From Bacteroidales bacterium (GTDB lineage Bacteria; Bacteroidota; Bacteroidia; Bacteroidales; Muribaculaceae): a stretch of 21,207 nucleotides of DNA. The stretch lies in NCBI GenBank assembly GCA_900766975.1, contig CAAFXO010000008.1, positions 1-21,207 on the forward strand, read 5' to 3'. The stretch's first letter is position 1, and each line of letters starts with the position of its first letter. Position numbers and translations under genes: made by a program. Shown piece after piece: positions 7,843 to 17,500 of this stretch. A model generated the notes under the pieces. That model made no database searches. It saw nothing but the letters and a program-made list of their open reading frames with translations, and was not told the origin of the DNA.

Positions 7843-7863
7843 CAGAACAATGGTTTATTGCTT

Positions 7864-8202
7864 ATGGATAGGAATAATAAATATGACAATCTCATTGCGG
7901 CACTTAAAGTGAAAGCTGCCGAGATTCTGCCACAGGGGTCTCGGATGTCGTTGTACGGGTCGAGGGCACGAGGAGATGCCAAGGAAGATTCGGACTGGGA
8001 TCTTCATATACTAATACCGGGCGAGGAGCGCGTGCCCTGGTCGGCATGGGATATCTATGCGTGGCCATTTTATGAGATAGGGTTAAAGTTTGATGAGATA
8101 ATCAATCCACGCATCTACTCATTCAAGGGGTGGGTAAAGCGTCAATTTTTGCCATTTCACAAGAATGTAGAAAGAGACAGCATAATCATCTATCAAAGTT
8201 GA
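7864..8202 (+). CDS. Small nucleotidyltransferase (MNT/MntA-like), probable partner of the HEPN protein
   Basis: 112 residues from ATG 7864; the earlier in-frame ATG 7816 lies upstream of and through the promoter box. The pol-beta-type nucleotidyltransferase motif is intact: LYGSRARGD (30-38) with Gly32-Ser33, then the metal-binding pair Asp44 and Asp46 in DSDWD. A third acidic residue may be Asp77 or Glu78 in KFDEII. Minimal nucleotidyltransferases like this pair with HEPN proteins; in MntA-HepT the enzyme adds AMP units to the HEPN toxin and silences it. The HEPN gene follows after four bases on the same strand, which supports the same arrangement. Substrate and function are inferred from family. 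Confidence 0.85.
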   Translation: MDRNNKYDNLIAALKVKAAEILPQGSRMSLYGSRARGDAKEDSDWDLHILIPGEERVPWSAWDIYAWPFYEIGLKFDEIINPRIYSFKGWVKRQFLPFHKNVERDSIIIYQS

Positions 8203-8206
8203 CAAC

Positions 8207-8602
8207 ATGACACTACAACCGGAAGAAAGAAAAGCGATAGTGACTTATCGTCTAAATAAAGCTAAGGAAACGCTTAAAGAAGTTAAGGCGGTAGGAGAAT
8301 TAGGATATTGGAGTCTTGCAGCCAATAGGCTATATTATTCTGCATATTATGCAAGTGTGGCTTTATTAATTCACAATGGGATAGAAACGTCAACTCATAA
8401 AGGAGCGATCCGAATGTTGGGGCAAATATTTGTAAAAGAAAATATATTAACGACTGACGACTCCAAATTATTAGGAAGATTGTTTTCTATGCGCCAAACC
8501 GGAGATTACGAAGATTTATTTGATTGGGAAGAAGAAGATGTCGTTCCTCTTATAGACAAAGTAGAAGACTACATCGACCGGATCATCAAAACAATAGAAT
8601 AA
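8207..8602 (+). CDS. HEPN-domain protein, probable toxin/partner of the nucleotidyltransferase
   Basis: 131 residues, all helical. N-terminal helix RLNKAKETLKEVKAVGE (15-31), then ANRLYYSAYYASVALLIHNG (39-58), typical of the PF05168-type HEPN family, a THKG turn (63-66) and RQTGDYEDL (96-104). In classical HEPN RNases the catalytic motif is Rx4-6H; here the matching place reads R-x3-D-Y, with no His. Either it is not an RNase of the HepT type or it uses a variant motif; Tyr101 could be a modification site by analogy with HepT. It follows the nucleotidyltransferase gene by four bases. The gene looks more AT-rich than the clp operon, in keeping with an accessory cassette. Confidence 0.82.
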   Translation: MTLQPEERKAIVTYRLNKAKETLKEVKAVGELGYWSLAANRLYYSAYYASVALLIHNGIETSTHKGAIRMLGQIFVKENILTTDDSKLLGRLFSMRQTGDYEDLFDWEEEDVVPLIDKVEDYIDRIIKTIE

Positions 8603-8641
8603 TACTAAGAGCGCGTTCTTGAGATAAAAAGGGGTGGGGGA

Positions 8642-8671
8642 TTGTGGTTTCGGATTTTTGTATTATCTTTG
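8642..8671 (+). promoter_or_regulatory. Bacteroidota promoter for the WG-repeat protein gene
   Basis: TTG at 8642-8644 and TATCTTTG at 8664-8671 are separated by 19 bases, a good fit to the -33 TTTG / -7 TAnnTTTG pattern. Start of transcription would be near 8678, giving a leader of roughly 97 bases before ATG 8775. The rest of the 172-base gap after the HEPN gene shows no further feature. Confidence 0.7.
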
Positions 8672-8774
8672 TGGATGGATGGTGTAACCTTTTGTGTTTC
8701 ACCTGCAATACTTGTTTTTTAACTTGAAAATATGACTTAAGCGAATATTTTTAACCTTTAAAAGCATAACATCT

Positions 8775-11342
8775 ATGAAGAGCGGAATTAAACATCGGAT
8801 GGGCTCGGCAGTAGTGCTGCTGGGTCTGTCAGCTTTGATGTATTCTCCACCCGCCGAGGCACAGTTTCTCAAGAAACTCTCCCAGGGATTGGAGAAGGTG
8901 AACAAGGCATTGGACAAAGTCACCAACACCAAGGATCAGAAAACTGATAAAAAATCGGATCAAAAGGCTGCGACCGGCAGTCTGATTGCCTCGAATCAGG
9001 GGAAATCCACCTCTACCCCTGAGATAAAGATACCCGACCAATATATCCAGCCCTATCTCACAGACACCACGCGCTTTGTGAAGATCAACCCCGACATCAG
9101 TTACTACTCACTCTGCAATGTTATAACGGAAGTTTCGGAGGGAATCTTCGGCATAACACATTTAGGGAATTGGTCGTTTTACGACGCCGAGACGGGGGAA
9201 TTGCTCTATTCCGACATAGGGAAGACAGCGAATCGCAACCGACCCATCTTCAGCGGCGGCGCCGCCGTAGTGAAGACACAGAACGGACATCGCATACTCT
9301 ACGCCGACGGGCGCGTGAAAGAATTGGACAAATCATATGCCAAGGTCGAAGACTTCGTGGATGGTGTCAGCATGGTCAAGACATACGATGCCAAATACAA
9401 TTCGACAGCATATTACATCGACATCAACGGCGATAAGATCTATCCCGAATTGACCCGCACCGGCACGATGAACAGGCCGGTTTCGACCTATGAAGTGCGC
9501 CATCTACGCGACAATCGCCGCGCCGTCTACATGGATGGCAAATGGGGCTATATAGACTCAAAGGGTAAGATTGTGATCCCATGCAAATATAACCATGTAG
9601 CCGACTTCTCCGAAGGCCATGCCTGGGTATGCGTACAAGAGGGATCGGACTACAAGGTCGGCATGATCGATGTGACCGGCAACTTCACCATTTCGCCACA
9701 ATATAAATGGTTTAATCAGGAAATAAACGAGTCGGTGTTCGGTCCGATGAAAGATGGGATAGCGAGGATCTCTCAACGCAATGAGCCGCTGCGCTATGTC
9801 GACGCCGGCGGGCGAGTATTGGGAGAATTTGCCGACAGCGAAGGGACAGACTTCGTGAATGGACATGCCTTCATCTCCTACTCCTCCGGCACATTCGGCA
9901 CAGGACTTCTAATCATCGACCGGGAGATGAACGGAGTGAGAACCCTCGACAACAGCCGAGGCAACTTCAACAGCGGCAGCATGAGCTATCCACACTTCAC
10001 ATATAATGGTCTGGCGGTGGTGGACCATAATACCAAGGTGATCAACAACAATGGCGATGTAGTGATAGCCATACCTAACAAGACGGGGTATGAGTTATCG
10101 CTCAACGAAGTAAAGAATGGCTATGCCTACGCCGAGGCTACCTACAACAAGCGAACGATCCGAGGTATCATGCGCGCCGACGGCTCCTTCTCAGTAGTGT
10201 TCGGCAAGAGCGATGAAGAGAACAGCAACTGGAATGATATACCGATCGAACCTTGGAGACCACCTTATATCAGAGATCCGAGAAAGCCGAGGCTACCGGA
10301 GCCGGGCGATCCACGCGGGCCGAAGTATATACCCTCCCCGCTCTACACAGTGAAAGTAGTAGCCGATCCGCCGGAGGGAGGCAGTGTGACGGGAGGTGGC
10401 AAGGCCGCCTACGGCAAGGAGGTTAGCGCCACAGCCACAGCCGCCGAAGATTGGAAATTCTCATCATGGGAAGCTCCGGCGCGCAGCTACACACTCACTC
10501 CCGGCACATTCACAGTGTTCGAAGATATGACCGTGACAGCCAACTTCATCAAGAAAGATGATGTGAAGCCGACACCCGACGGCGCATGGGAGGGAGACTT
10601 CCTCTTCCGCTTCTACACCACCGGTTCGGCATTTACCGACGCCTATTCAGAAGAAGCAAACATCGTGGAGAATATCCCTGTATATCTTGAGATGAGTTCG
10701 AAGAAAGATATTGACACTCCGATGGGTAAGAAATATGGCTACATGACACTGATGATCGATCCGGATAAACAATATGTGAAAACCGAGAATCGCAACACCT
10801 CGGGAGGGAGCACCTGCAACATGTTCTACGTGCCGATGACCATCGAAGGGATGATCGAGCAAGATGGAGAAAAATACCTCTTAATGCAGGGAGGCGACCT
10901 GAAGTTGGCGAATATAACCGTGCTTCCGGGAGAGAAAGATGGAGGCATCAACGCCCTGATGGCCAACATCATGTTGCGTCTCTTCGGCGACGACTTCTCG
11001 CTTGGCACAGCCACCTATCTGCTGAAATATGAAGAGAAAGATGGCAAAGTCACCCTTGGTAACATGAAGCGATTCCACTCCGACTATGGATGGCTCGCCG
11101 CCGGCGACGACCGCTTCAACAAACTCTTCGTGTCGGGAGCAATGTGGGGAGTAAATTCCGGATTACCTGCCGATTACTTCCAAGGCATAGAGCTTGGACC
11201 CAAGCCGAAGCGCAACGATATCCAATGGTATCCGCCCAAATCGTGGGTCCACAGCGATGAAGAATTCCTGGATCTCAGATCAAGATGGGAGAAAGCATAC
11301 TCTAACTTCTTGAACGAATACTTCCAATTCTGGGATAAATAA
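8775..11342 (+). CDS. Secreted WG-repeat protein with an InlB B-repeat-like domain
   Basis: 855 residues. A signal peptide is seen at 1-29 (hydrophobic AVVLLGLSALMYS, cleavage near AEA-Q). A Lys/Asp-rich linker covers about 33-70. Residues about 110-475 carry WG-type beta repeats, clearest at GKWGYIDSKGKIVIPCKYN (255-273), with looser copies around 128-185, 292-311, 337-350 and 463-475. A Pro-rich spacer (about 491-521) leads to a divergent InlB B-repeat-like domain at 523-592, YTVKVVADPPEGGSVTGGG...VTANF. The last 255 residues (about 600-855) form a domain I do not recognise. No T9SS tail is visible, so it may stay periplasmic or be surface-exposed by another route. WG repeats are thought to mediate binding; no enzymatic residues stand out. 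It is monocistronic, with its own promoter and terminator. Confidence 0.85.
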   Translation: MKSGIKHRMGSAVVLLGLSALMYSPPAEAQFLKKLSQGLEKVNKALDKVTNTKDQKTDKKSDQKAATGSLIASNQGKSTSTPEIKIPDQYIQPYLTDTTRFVKINPDISYYSLCNVITEVSEGIFGITHLGNWSFYDAETGELLYSDIGKTANRNRPIFSGGAAVVKTQNGHRILYADGRVKELDKSYAKVEDFVDGVSMVKTYDAKYNSTAYYIDINGDKIYPELTRTGTMNRPVSTYEVRHLRDNRRAVYMDGKWGYIDSKGKIVIPCKYNHVADFSEGHAWVCVQEGSDYKVGMIDVTGNFTISPQYKWFNQEINESVFGPMKDGIARISQRNEPLRYVDAGGRVLGEFADSEGTDFVNGHAFISYSSGTFGTGLLIIDREMNGVRTLDNSRGNFNSGSMSYPHFTYNGLAVVDHNTKVINNNGDVVIAIPNKTGYELSLNEVKNGYAYAEATYNKRTIRGIMRADGSFSVVFGKSDEENSNWNDIPIEPWRPPYIRDPRKPRLPEPGDPRGPKYIPSPLYTVKVVADPPEGGSVTGGGKAAYGKEVSATATAAEDWKFSSWEAPARSYTLTPGTFTVFEDMTVTANFIKKDDVKPTPDGAWEGDFLFRFYTTGSAFTDAYSEEANIVENIPVYLEMSSKKDIDTPMGKKYGYMTLMIDPDKQYVKTENRNTSGGSTCNMFYVPMTIEGMIEQDGEKYLLMQGGDLKLANITVLPGEKDGGINALMANIMLRLFGDDFSLGTATYLLKYEEKDGKVTLGNMKRFHSDYGWLAAGDDRFNKLFVSGAMWGVNSGLPADYFQGIELGPKPKRNDIQWYPPKSWVHSDEEFLDLRSRWEKAYSNFLNEYFQFWDK

Positions 11343-11373
11343 AAAAAAGAGTACATTCCTCGGAACGTACTCT
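11341..11373 (-). terminator. Intrinsic terminator for the minus-strand secreted-protein operon
   Basis: Arms 11348-11354 (AGAGTAC) and 11367-11373 (GTACTCT), with inner TTCC/GGAA pairing. On the minus strand the hairpin is followed by eight Ts (11348-11341), a classic terminator. It therefore serves the genes coming from the right, although it sits against the stop codon of the plus-strand gene. Confidence 0.75.
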
Positions 11374-11390
11374 ACTCATTATCAACCGAT

Positions 11391-11423
11391 AAGAGGGCTG
11401 CCCGCGGGCAGCCCTCTTTGTTC
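11391..11423 (+). terminator. Terminator for the WG-repeat gene: perfect 28-bp palindrome
   Basis: Positions 11391-11418 are a perfect palindrome centred on CCCGCGGG, able to form a very GC-rich stem. On the plus strand it is followed by TTTGTT. It sits 49 bases after the WG-repeat stop codon and 14 bases before the convergent gene's stop at 11433. Confidence 0.75.
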
Positions 11424-11432
11424 AGTTAAGTA

Positions 11433-14400
11433 TTATTTGCGAATATAGACTTTCTTACCACCGATCACATAGATACCGGGTTCGAGGTCCATAACATCGT
11501 TCTTGTTGACATTCTTCATGACGAGACGACCATCGAGAGAATAAACATCGAGGTTGATGCCATCGGCGAAGAGAGCGTTGATGCCGCTGACGCCGAGATA
11601 CCAAGTAAATGTCACTGCGGGGAGATTGTCTCCACTATCATCGTTGAAGAAACCTTCGGGCACCTCGAGAGTGTAAACGCCATCTTCAGTATATTCAACC
11701 GAAGTGAACATCATCAGCTCATTGTTATCGCATTCCCAATCGTAAGTAGCATCAGCGATTTTTTCGAGTTCAACGCCATCACGATAGAGCACGCACTTAC
11801 CGGCACCGCAGTTGAGATATTCGACAGTGCTGTTCCAGACGTGGATTTCGTGGAGCGAAGTGATGGTGCTGCCATTGGCGGGGTCAGTGGTCCATTGGTC
11901 GCTAACGTCGCCACCGGGCTTGCTATTGACAGTGAAATAGAACACAGCGTAAGTATTGCACTTGCCGGTCTGAGCGTCATTGTTATACCAGGTTTCGTCA
12001 CCCACTACACCATTGGGGATGTAAACGGTGTAACTACCCTCTTCGATGATCTCCTCCTCAACTTGGATTACACCCTTGGTGCGATCGGTCGGGTCGATAG
12101 AGAGAGTAGCATTGTAAGAAGTGTAAGCAGTCTTATTGTTGATAGAGATAGTAACATTATCGCCATAAACGGGCTCGCTGAACTCAACCTTTATTTCCTT
12201 GAGCGAAGCGACGGTGCTTTCGCTTGTCGGCTCAACAGCAGTGATCGTAATCACCTCTTCGGGAGCGCTAAGCACGGTGTAAGAGAGACGGACTTCATCT
12301 TCTTGAGGTACCATACCATAGCCTTCGCCTGTGTTGTAAACGCCTGCAGGGAGCACGACAGTATACTTACCGGACTCAGTGATAGGCTCATCGAGAACGA
12401 TTACAAATCCATCAGGCACATCGTCGCTGATCGAGCAGTTGGTCACCTTCTGTCCTGCTTCATTGTTCACATAGACCTGGACATCCGGATCTCGAGTAGG
12501 AGTGATGGCTTCATAATATGCATTGGCACCCTCCTTGGTGTAGCAATGTATACGGCTGAGTTCGCTGACAGTCGCACCGACGATAGGATCAGTGGCGAAA
12601 TCATAGTTGTCGTAGAGCTTGCTGAGAGTGAAGTTCACTTCATAGCCGGGCATATAGCGACCATACTTAGCATTTTGGTCGATATATTCTTGATTCACCA
12701 CTACATAATAGTTGACATATACATTATACTTGTGAGCATCGGTGAGAGCAACAGAGGGAGTGATCACCACCTTCTTGGCATTGTCGGCAGAAACTGCGAT
12801 AGTGGCGGGGATGGTCTTGCCATTGGTAAGGTCGCTGAACATAACCTTAGTCTCGGGAGCATCAACAGTGTTGATAGCCACCTCGCTGTCGAAAGTGAGA
12901 GTGATATTCTGGCAAGCCGCAACGACATCGCCATTCTTGACAGAAGCAGCTACGGGCAGGAGGTCATCGGTAAGTTCGGGACCGGGGTTGTACTTGACAT
13001 TGAAATCATGAGTATAGCCATCGGCGGAAACTTGGTCGATGAAAGAGATGCGGATATTCTTACCGGCCACAATTTCATCGGTCAGAGGGATGGTGTATTC
13101 GATACCTGCCTGACCCACATCTTCGGAAGTGATACCCTCGGTGATATCCACTTGATACTTGATATCATCCAGAGTCTGATAGCTTACGCGCACGCCGCCG
13201 AAAGTGAGAGCCTTCTTGTCGGAGAAATACACCTTGAAGAAATTGTCAGTAAGAGTAGCGCCATCAGCCGGGGTAAACTCAGCCTGGATATCGCTGCGAT
13301 ATTCCTTATAAGGGAGTCCGAAAGTAACAGAGCCATAATTACCTTGCGAAGCGTTGAAACTGTAAGTACCGTCAGCCATCAGGATATCACCAACTTTGAT
13401 GGTAAGGCCACCCCACTTCATGGTGAGGCCCATAGTCTCGTAAGAGCGGAGCTTGCCGGTGAAATCGACATAAAGTTTCTTGCCGTCGACAGAGATCTTG
13501 TCGGGGTCAATTTTCTCTTCGTAAGCATCGCCCATATCGGCGCTACCGATCTGAATAATACAAGAGGCGGTCTGACCATCCTCCTTAGTCATAAGATCGT
13601 AGTCAAATTCGAGGACTGCAATACCACGTTCGTCACCGGGGATCCAGTAAGAGAGGAACTCGGTGATGCCGGTGGTCGACAGGTGATAGTGAGGTTTGGC
13701 GGGAGTGGTCCATTCGAGTTCGAGAGAACCATCAGTGCCATAGACAAGTTGTTCGTTGGCAGACGCATGAAGACCGGTGACGTTGAGGGTCATCTTTTCA
13801 CCCGGTTCGAAATAACCGGCTTCCATCCATTCGGTGAGTGTCGGTTTGAGGGCATAGACGATCTTGCCGGTATTGATATCATTGCGAGTTTCGATCTGGG
13901 CGGTGTGAGAACCGACAGTAAGGATCGCCCATTCATCGGCCACGGCGGGGAGGTTGAACTCGAGTTCCACTTGGCCATCGCGAGCATCGGTAATATCATA
14001 CATTTCGCCGACAGGCTGCGAGACATTGACCAGAGTAAGTTCGGAGACTTCGGAATCCATCACAGCCATAAAGACTTTGCCACTGCTGAAGCCCTTGCCG
14101 GAAGCGAGGTAATAGGTATGGCCGGCGGTGACACTCGATGTAGTCTTCTTGGAGAAGGTAACGCCATCGTGAGTAAAGCTGGCGTAAGCGAACTGGCTGA
14201 TCTGCGAATTGTAATCGACATCAGATCCATCTTCATTGAGAGCGGAATAGACGTGCATCACTTGATCTTGCGACCATACGGTGAGCACACCGCTACTCTC
14301 CGGAGTAAACTTATAATCGGCAGTAATGCCGAAGATGTTTGCTTCGTTGTAGTGGACATTGAGTTCAAGGTCCTGCCACTCAATCTGAGCAGAAGCCGAA

Positions 14401-14480
14401 AACGACAACATCACCGTCAAAGCGATCAAAACCCACGACCTGCGCAGGCTCTGAAGAGTTGAGGTAAATAGTTTCTTCAT
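11433..14480 (-). CDS. Large secreted multi-Ig protein with T9SS type A-like C-terminal sorting domain
   Basis: 1015 residues. Signal peptide at about 1-32 (hydrophobic WVLIALTVMLSFSASAQ). At least five Ig-like units of the SbsA/Big_5 kind follow, each opening with a Pro-x-x-Gly or similar turn and a Phe-rich strand: about 400-500, 508-617, 630-737 (weakest), 749-852 (VEPTSESTVASLKEIKVEFSEP) and 864-960 (TTDPANGSTITSLHEIHVWNS). The C-terminus, LDVYSLDGRLVMKNV (977-991) then LEPGIYVIGGKKVYIRK, fits the T9SS type A sorting signal. The protein is thus likely exported and attached to the surface or released. No catalytic domain seen; adhesion or scaffolding is a guess. Last gene of a three-gene operon, 77 bases after the 1267-residue gene, with a hairpin in that gap. 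Confidence 0.85.
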   Translation of the reverse strand: MKKLFTSTLQSLRRSWVLIALTVMLSFSASAQIEWQDLELNVHYNEANIFGITADYKFTPESSGVLTVWSQDQVMHVYSALNEDGSDVDYNSQISQFAYASFTHDGVTFSKKTTSSVTAGHTYYLASGKGFSSGKVFMAVMDSEVSELTLVNVSQPVGEMYDITDARDGQVELEFNLPAVADEWAILTVGSHTAQIETRNDINTGKIVYALKPTLTEWMEAGYFEPGEKMTLNVTGLHASANEQLVYGTDGSLELEWTTPAKPHYHLSTTGITEFLSYWIPGDERGIAVLEFDYDLMTKEDGQTASCIIQIGSADMGDAYEEKIDPDKISVDGKKLYVDFTGKLRSYETMGLTMKWGGLTIKVGDILMADGTYSFNASQGNYGSVTFGLPYKEYRSDIQAEFTPADGATLTDNFFKVYFSDKKALTFGGVRVSYQTLDDIKYQVDITEGITSEDVGQAGIEYTIPLTDEIVAGKNIRISFIDQVSADGYTHDFNVKYNPGPELTDDLLPVAASVKNGDVVAACQNITLTFDSEVAINTVDAPETKVMFSDLTNGKTIPATIAVSADNAKKVVITPSVALTDAHKYNVYVNYYVVVNQEYIDQNAKYGRYMPGYEVNFTLSKLYDNYDFATDPIVGATVSELSRIHCYTKEGANAYYEAITPTRDPDVQVYVNNEAGQKVTNCSISDDVPDGFVIVLDEPITESGKYTVVLPAGVYNTGEGYGMVPQEDEVRLSYTVLSAPEEVITITAVEPTSESTVASLKEIKVEFSEPVYGDNVTISINNKTAYTSYNATLSIDPTDRTKGVIQVEEEIIEEGSYTVYIPNGVVGDETWYNNDAQTGKCNTYAVFYFTVNSKPGGDVSDQWTTDPANGSTITSLHEIHVWNSTVEYLNCGAGKCVLYRDGVELEKIADATYDWECDNNELMMFTSVEYTEDGVYTLEVPEGFFNDDSGDNLPAVTFTWYLGVSGINALFADGINLDVYSLDGRLVMKNVNKNDVMDLEPGIYVIGGKKVYIRK

Positions 14481-14509
14481 AAGGTTTTATTAAAAATATT
14501 AGTATTTGT

Positions 14510-14549
14510 GCAGGAGGCAGCCGACATGGTCGTATCGGCTACCTCCTGC
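14510..14549 (-). other. Intercistronic stem-loop inside the secreted-protein operon
   Basis: Arms 14510-14524 and 14535-14549 pair over 15 positions with one mismatch and a ten-base loop. On the minus strand no T-run follows directly (ACAAATACTAATATTTTT), so it is not a standard terminator. It may stabilise the upstream message, partly stop transcription, or set the ratio of the two large proteins. Confidence 0.65.
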
Positions 14550-14557
14550 GATAAATT

Positions 14558-17500
14558 TTAGAGAATAATCTTTTGAGCAGTCACACCGCGAGCAGTAGCA
14601 GCCTTGACGATAACGACGCCATGATAATCACCTGCATCTACCGACACGGTGTCGACACCACGAGCCGAACCGATCATCGCACCATTGGAGAGATAGAGAG
14701 TTAGGGTAACGTCGCCGGCGGCTTGTGCAGTCACCATATTGCCGTAGCGAGAGATCTTCGCAGCAGCGGCTTCGGAAGAGATGTCGAGGATGCCCGAGTC
14801 ATTGAAACGTGTGAAGGGCACGGTCACGGCATTGAGCATCGAGCCGGTGTTGCCATCGAAGACCATAAGCACGATCTTGCCATTCTCTTGCACCTCTACA
14901 TTTTCCGGATAAGAGAGGATGAGATCTTGGATATACTTATCGCCGGCAGTCAACTTCTGCGGGAAGCCGATATTGCTGCCATAGATACTGCCCCAATAAG
15001 CGCGCACCACATCATTGTGGGTTACGTTATAGGCAGTGGCATAACCATAAATACCATTCAATCCCCATTCGCCGAGAGCCGGGTCATCGTAGATGTAGAA
15101 GTTATTGTCTTGCGAATTGATCAGACCATCTTCGAGAGCCACGGGGAAGACGTTGAGATATTGATTCTTCATGTTCAGGGCAGACTGAAGCTGGATGCTG
15201 AGAGTGATGTCGCGAGTATCTTCGTCGAAGGTGACAGTAGGCACGCTGAGGTCGAGGTAAGTCGGATTGTTGAGTTCCTTAGCCACCATATCCTGCCAAA
15301 GGCCGAAACCATTGGAGAAGATGATATATCCGTCATCGTCAGTGGCGAGAGGCGATAAGATCCAACCATTGCGTTGGATCATGCCTGAAGGAGCAGCCAT
15401 AAGCCCGAGCGAGCTGCTGTAAGCCTCAAGAGCGCTGTTGCTATAGGGGTCGCCCGTGTAGGTATGAATCGAAATCGGGATAAAGCGATCGCCAAACATA
15501 TTTTCGAGATTCTCGATAGCGATGATGCCTTGAGGACAGTTGGGGCAGGTGGTGCCGGTGTACTCCTCGAGTACGACACGCTTCACAGGTTCGAAAGTCA
15601 AGTTCTGGATCGAAGACTTGGTCACGTCGGTATAGTCATCGAGTTTTACGCCGATGCTGAAGTTGTTGACTTCACCGGTCAAGAGGGGGAGCTTGTTGGC
15701 AAACTCGAAGTTAACGGCATCATTCTTGGAGAGAGAAAGACCGGACTGAGCGAAAGTATCGATGACCTTGCCGTCAGCATCATTAAGAGTGAGTTCGACG
15801 CTTGAATATGTGTCGACTTCAGAGTTGATGGTAAGCTTACCGGCGATGGCGATATCATCCTTATTGACCACAGCAGCCTTGTTGGTGAGAGAGATCAGAT
15901 ACTTGAGATTGCGCATCACGACGATATTGTCGACATGGATCATGCTCTGGTCGTTGTTATTGTTCCAGAAGCCGATATATATCTTCTTGCCGTCATACTT
16001 GGCGAGGTCGATAGCGTAGTGATCCCATTCACCCTCAACACCATTTTCTGTAGCACCGATAGTAAGAGCGTAGTCATAGACATCACCCTCGCTCTTCATA
16101 CGTTCGATAGTGGAAGAAGTGAGGACATTGAAATTCTCACTACACTCCCAAATCACGATCTTGAGGTGATCATCCTTAGATGCGAGATACTTCTGAGCGT
16201 CGAAGCTGAGCGTACAGAAAGCATCGGGGATCTCGAGTTGAGGGATAACCATCCAGTCGTCGCTCTGGCCGGCGGGTTTATACATCGAGGTAGAGGAAGC
16301 GAAATAATCGGTAGACTGCAAAGTCTCGCGAGTAGAGAAATTCCAGGGCTGGTTGTCGGCATCGAAAGCCAAAGCCACCATATCCTCGGTGGGCACATTG
16401 TGGTCGCCTTCATAGCGAATCAAGCTGAGGAGCGCCTGTGCGATATTGTTGAAATCCTCGCTGAAGAGGGTAGCATTGTCGGTGCTGATGGGGCGTTCGT
16501 AAGTACCGGTATAGTTGATCACGATCTCCTCATTGCCGGTCTTGGCAGAACCGGAGATATCGGAGAGCGAACTGGGGGCGAGGACCACCTTGTACTGAGC
16601 GCCGGCATATAGATATTGGGTAGCAGCCGGGAGGAGACCCACCACCTTGGTGTCGGAAGCATTGACAGCGACTTGAAGGCTTGCCACCTTGCTGTCGCCA
16701 TCTTCGGTAACCTCATAGAGAGAAGCCTCGGCAGTCTCCGATGCCATCACATTGGAAGTAAAAGTGAGGATGGGGAACTCGGTAGAATTGTCGATGCGAG
16801 CGATCTCGGCATTATCCTCGGGGAATATGGATTTCACCTCAACGGGACGCTCATCTCGACCGACATAAGAGAGAGTGATGGGGAGATTTTTCTTTTCATT
16901 GTTGGCAGCCAAGCAGATAGACCCTTCGGGGATCTCGACGGTATATGTCTTACCCTCTTCCATGGCTGTTTCGCGGAAGGTGATGATGAGCGAATGGTTG
17001 TCGCCGGCAGTAAGGGCAAATCCCATGGAATTGCGCACGATGTTACCATCCTGGTCGCGAAGGACAGCGGAGTTGGAGCCACCGAGCACAGAGATAACCT
17101 GATTGAAGCGGAGAGTGATGGTGCTCAACCAGTGGAATTGCGAACCTTGAGCGGGAGTCACAGCAAAGCTCTGCAAGAGGTCGATGTTCTGACAGGCAGT
17201 GTTGAGATCCTCGGGCATAGATGCGATGTAGCTTTCACCTTGTGGAGAAACCATCGAACCGAGCACCATACCATCGGCAGAAGCAGCCCAAAGCGTACCG
17301 GTATTGTCGAAACCGGTGACTCTTGTGAAGTCGAGGCTATAACGCTGCTTGCAGATAAGGGAGAAGGGATACCAGATGCTCTCGCTGAGCACTTGCCATT
17401 CGCGCAAGGGAGTGTTGGCGGGAGAAGAGGCATATACCAAGCCATTGTCATCGACATGACCGACACGTAAGTCATATTCCTCGACGTTGTCGCGATTGGT

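Noticed and set aside
8607..8620. AAGAGCGCGTTCTT after the HEPN gene as a terminator
   Set aside because: Palindromic but without loop space or a T-tract, so it cannot form a normal hairpin terminator.
11841..14462. 873-codon plus-strand open frame
   Set aside because: Mirror of the 1015-residue gene. Its translation has no domain, signal peptide or promoter. Long antisense frames are common opposite genes with this codon use.
16616..17470. 284-codon plus-strand open frame, with others at 14723, 15935 and 17750
   Set aside because: All lie antisense to the 1267-residue gene with its clear modules. None has recognisable motifs or a start signal.
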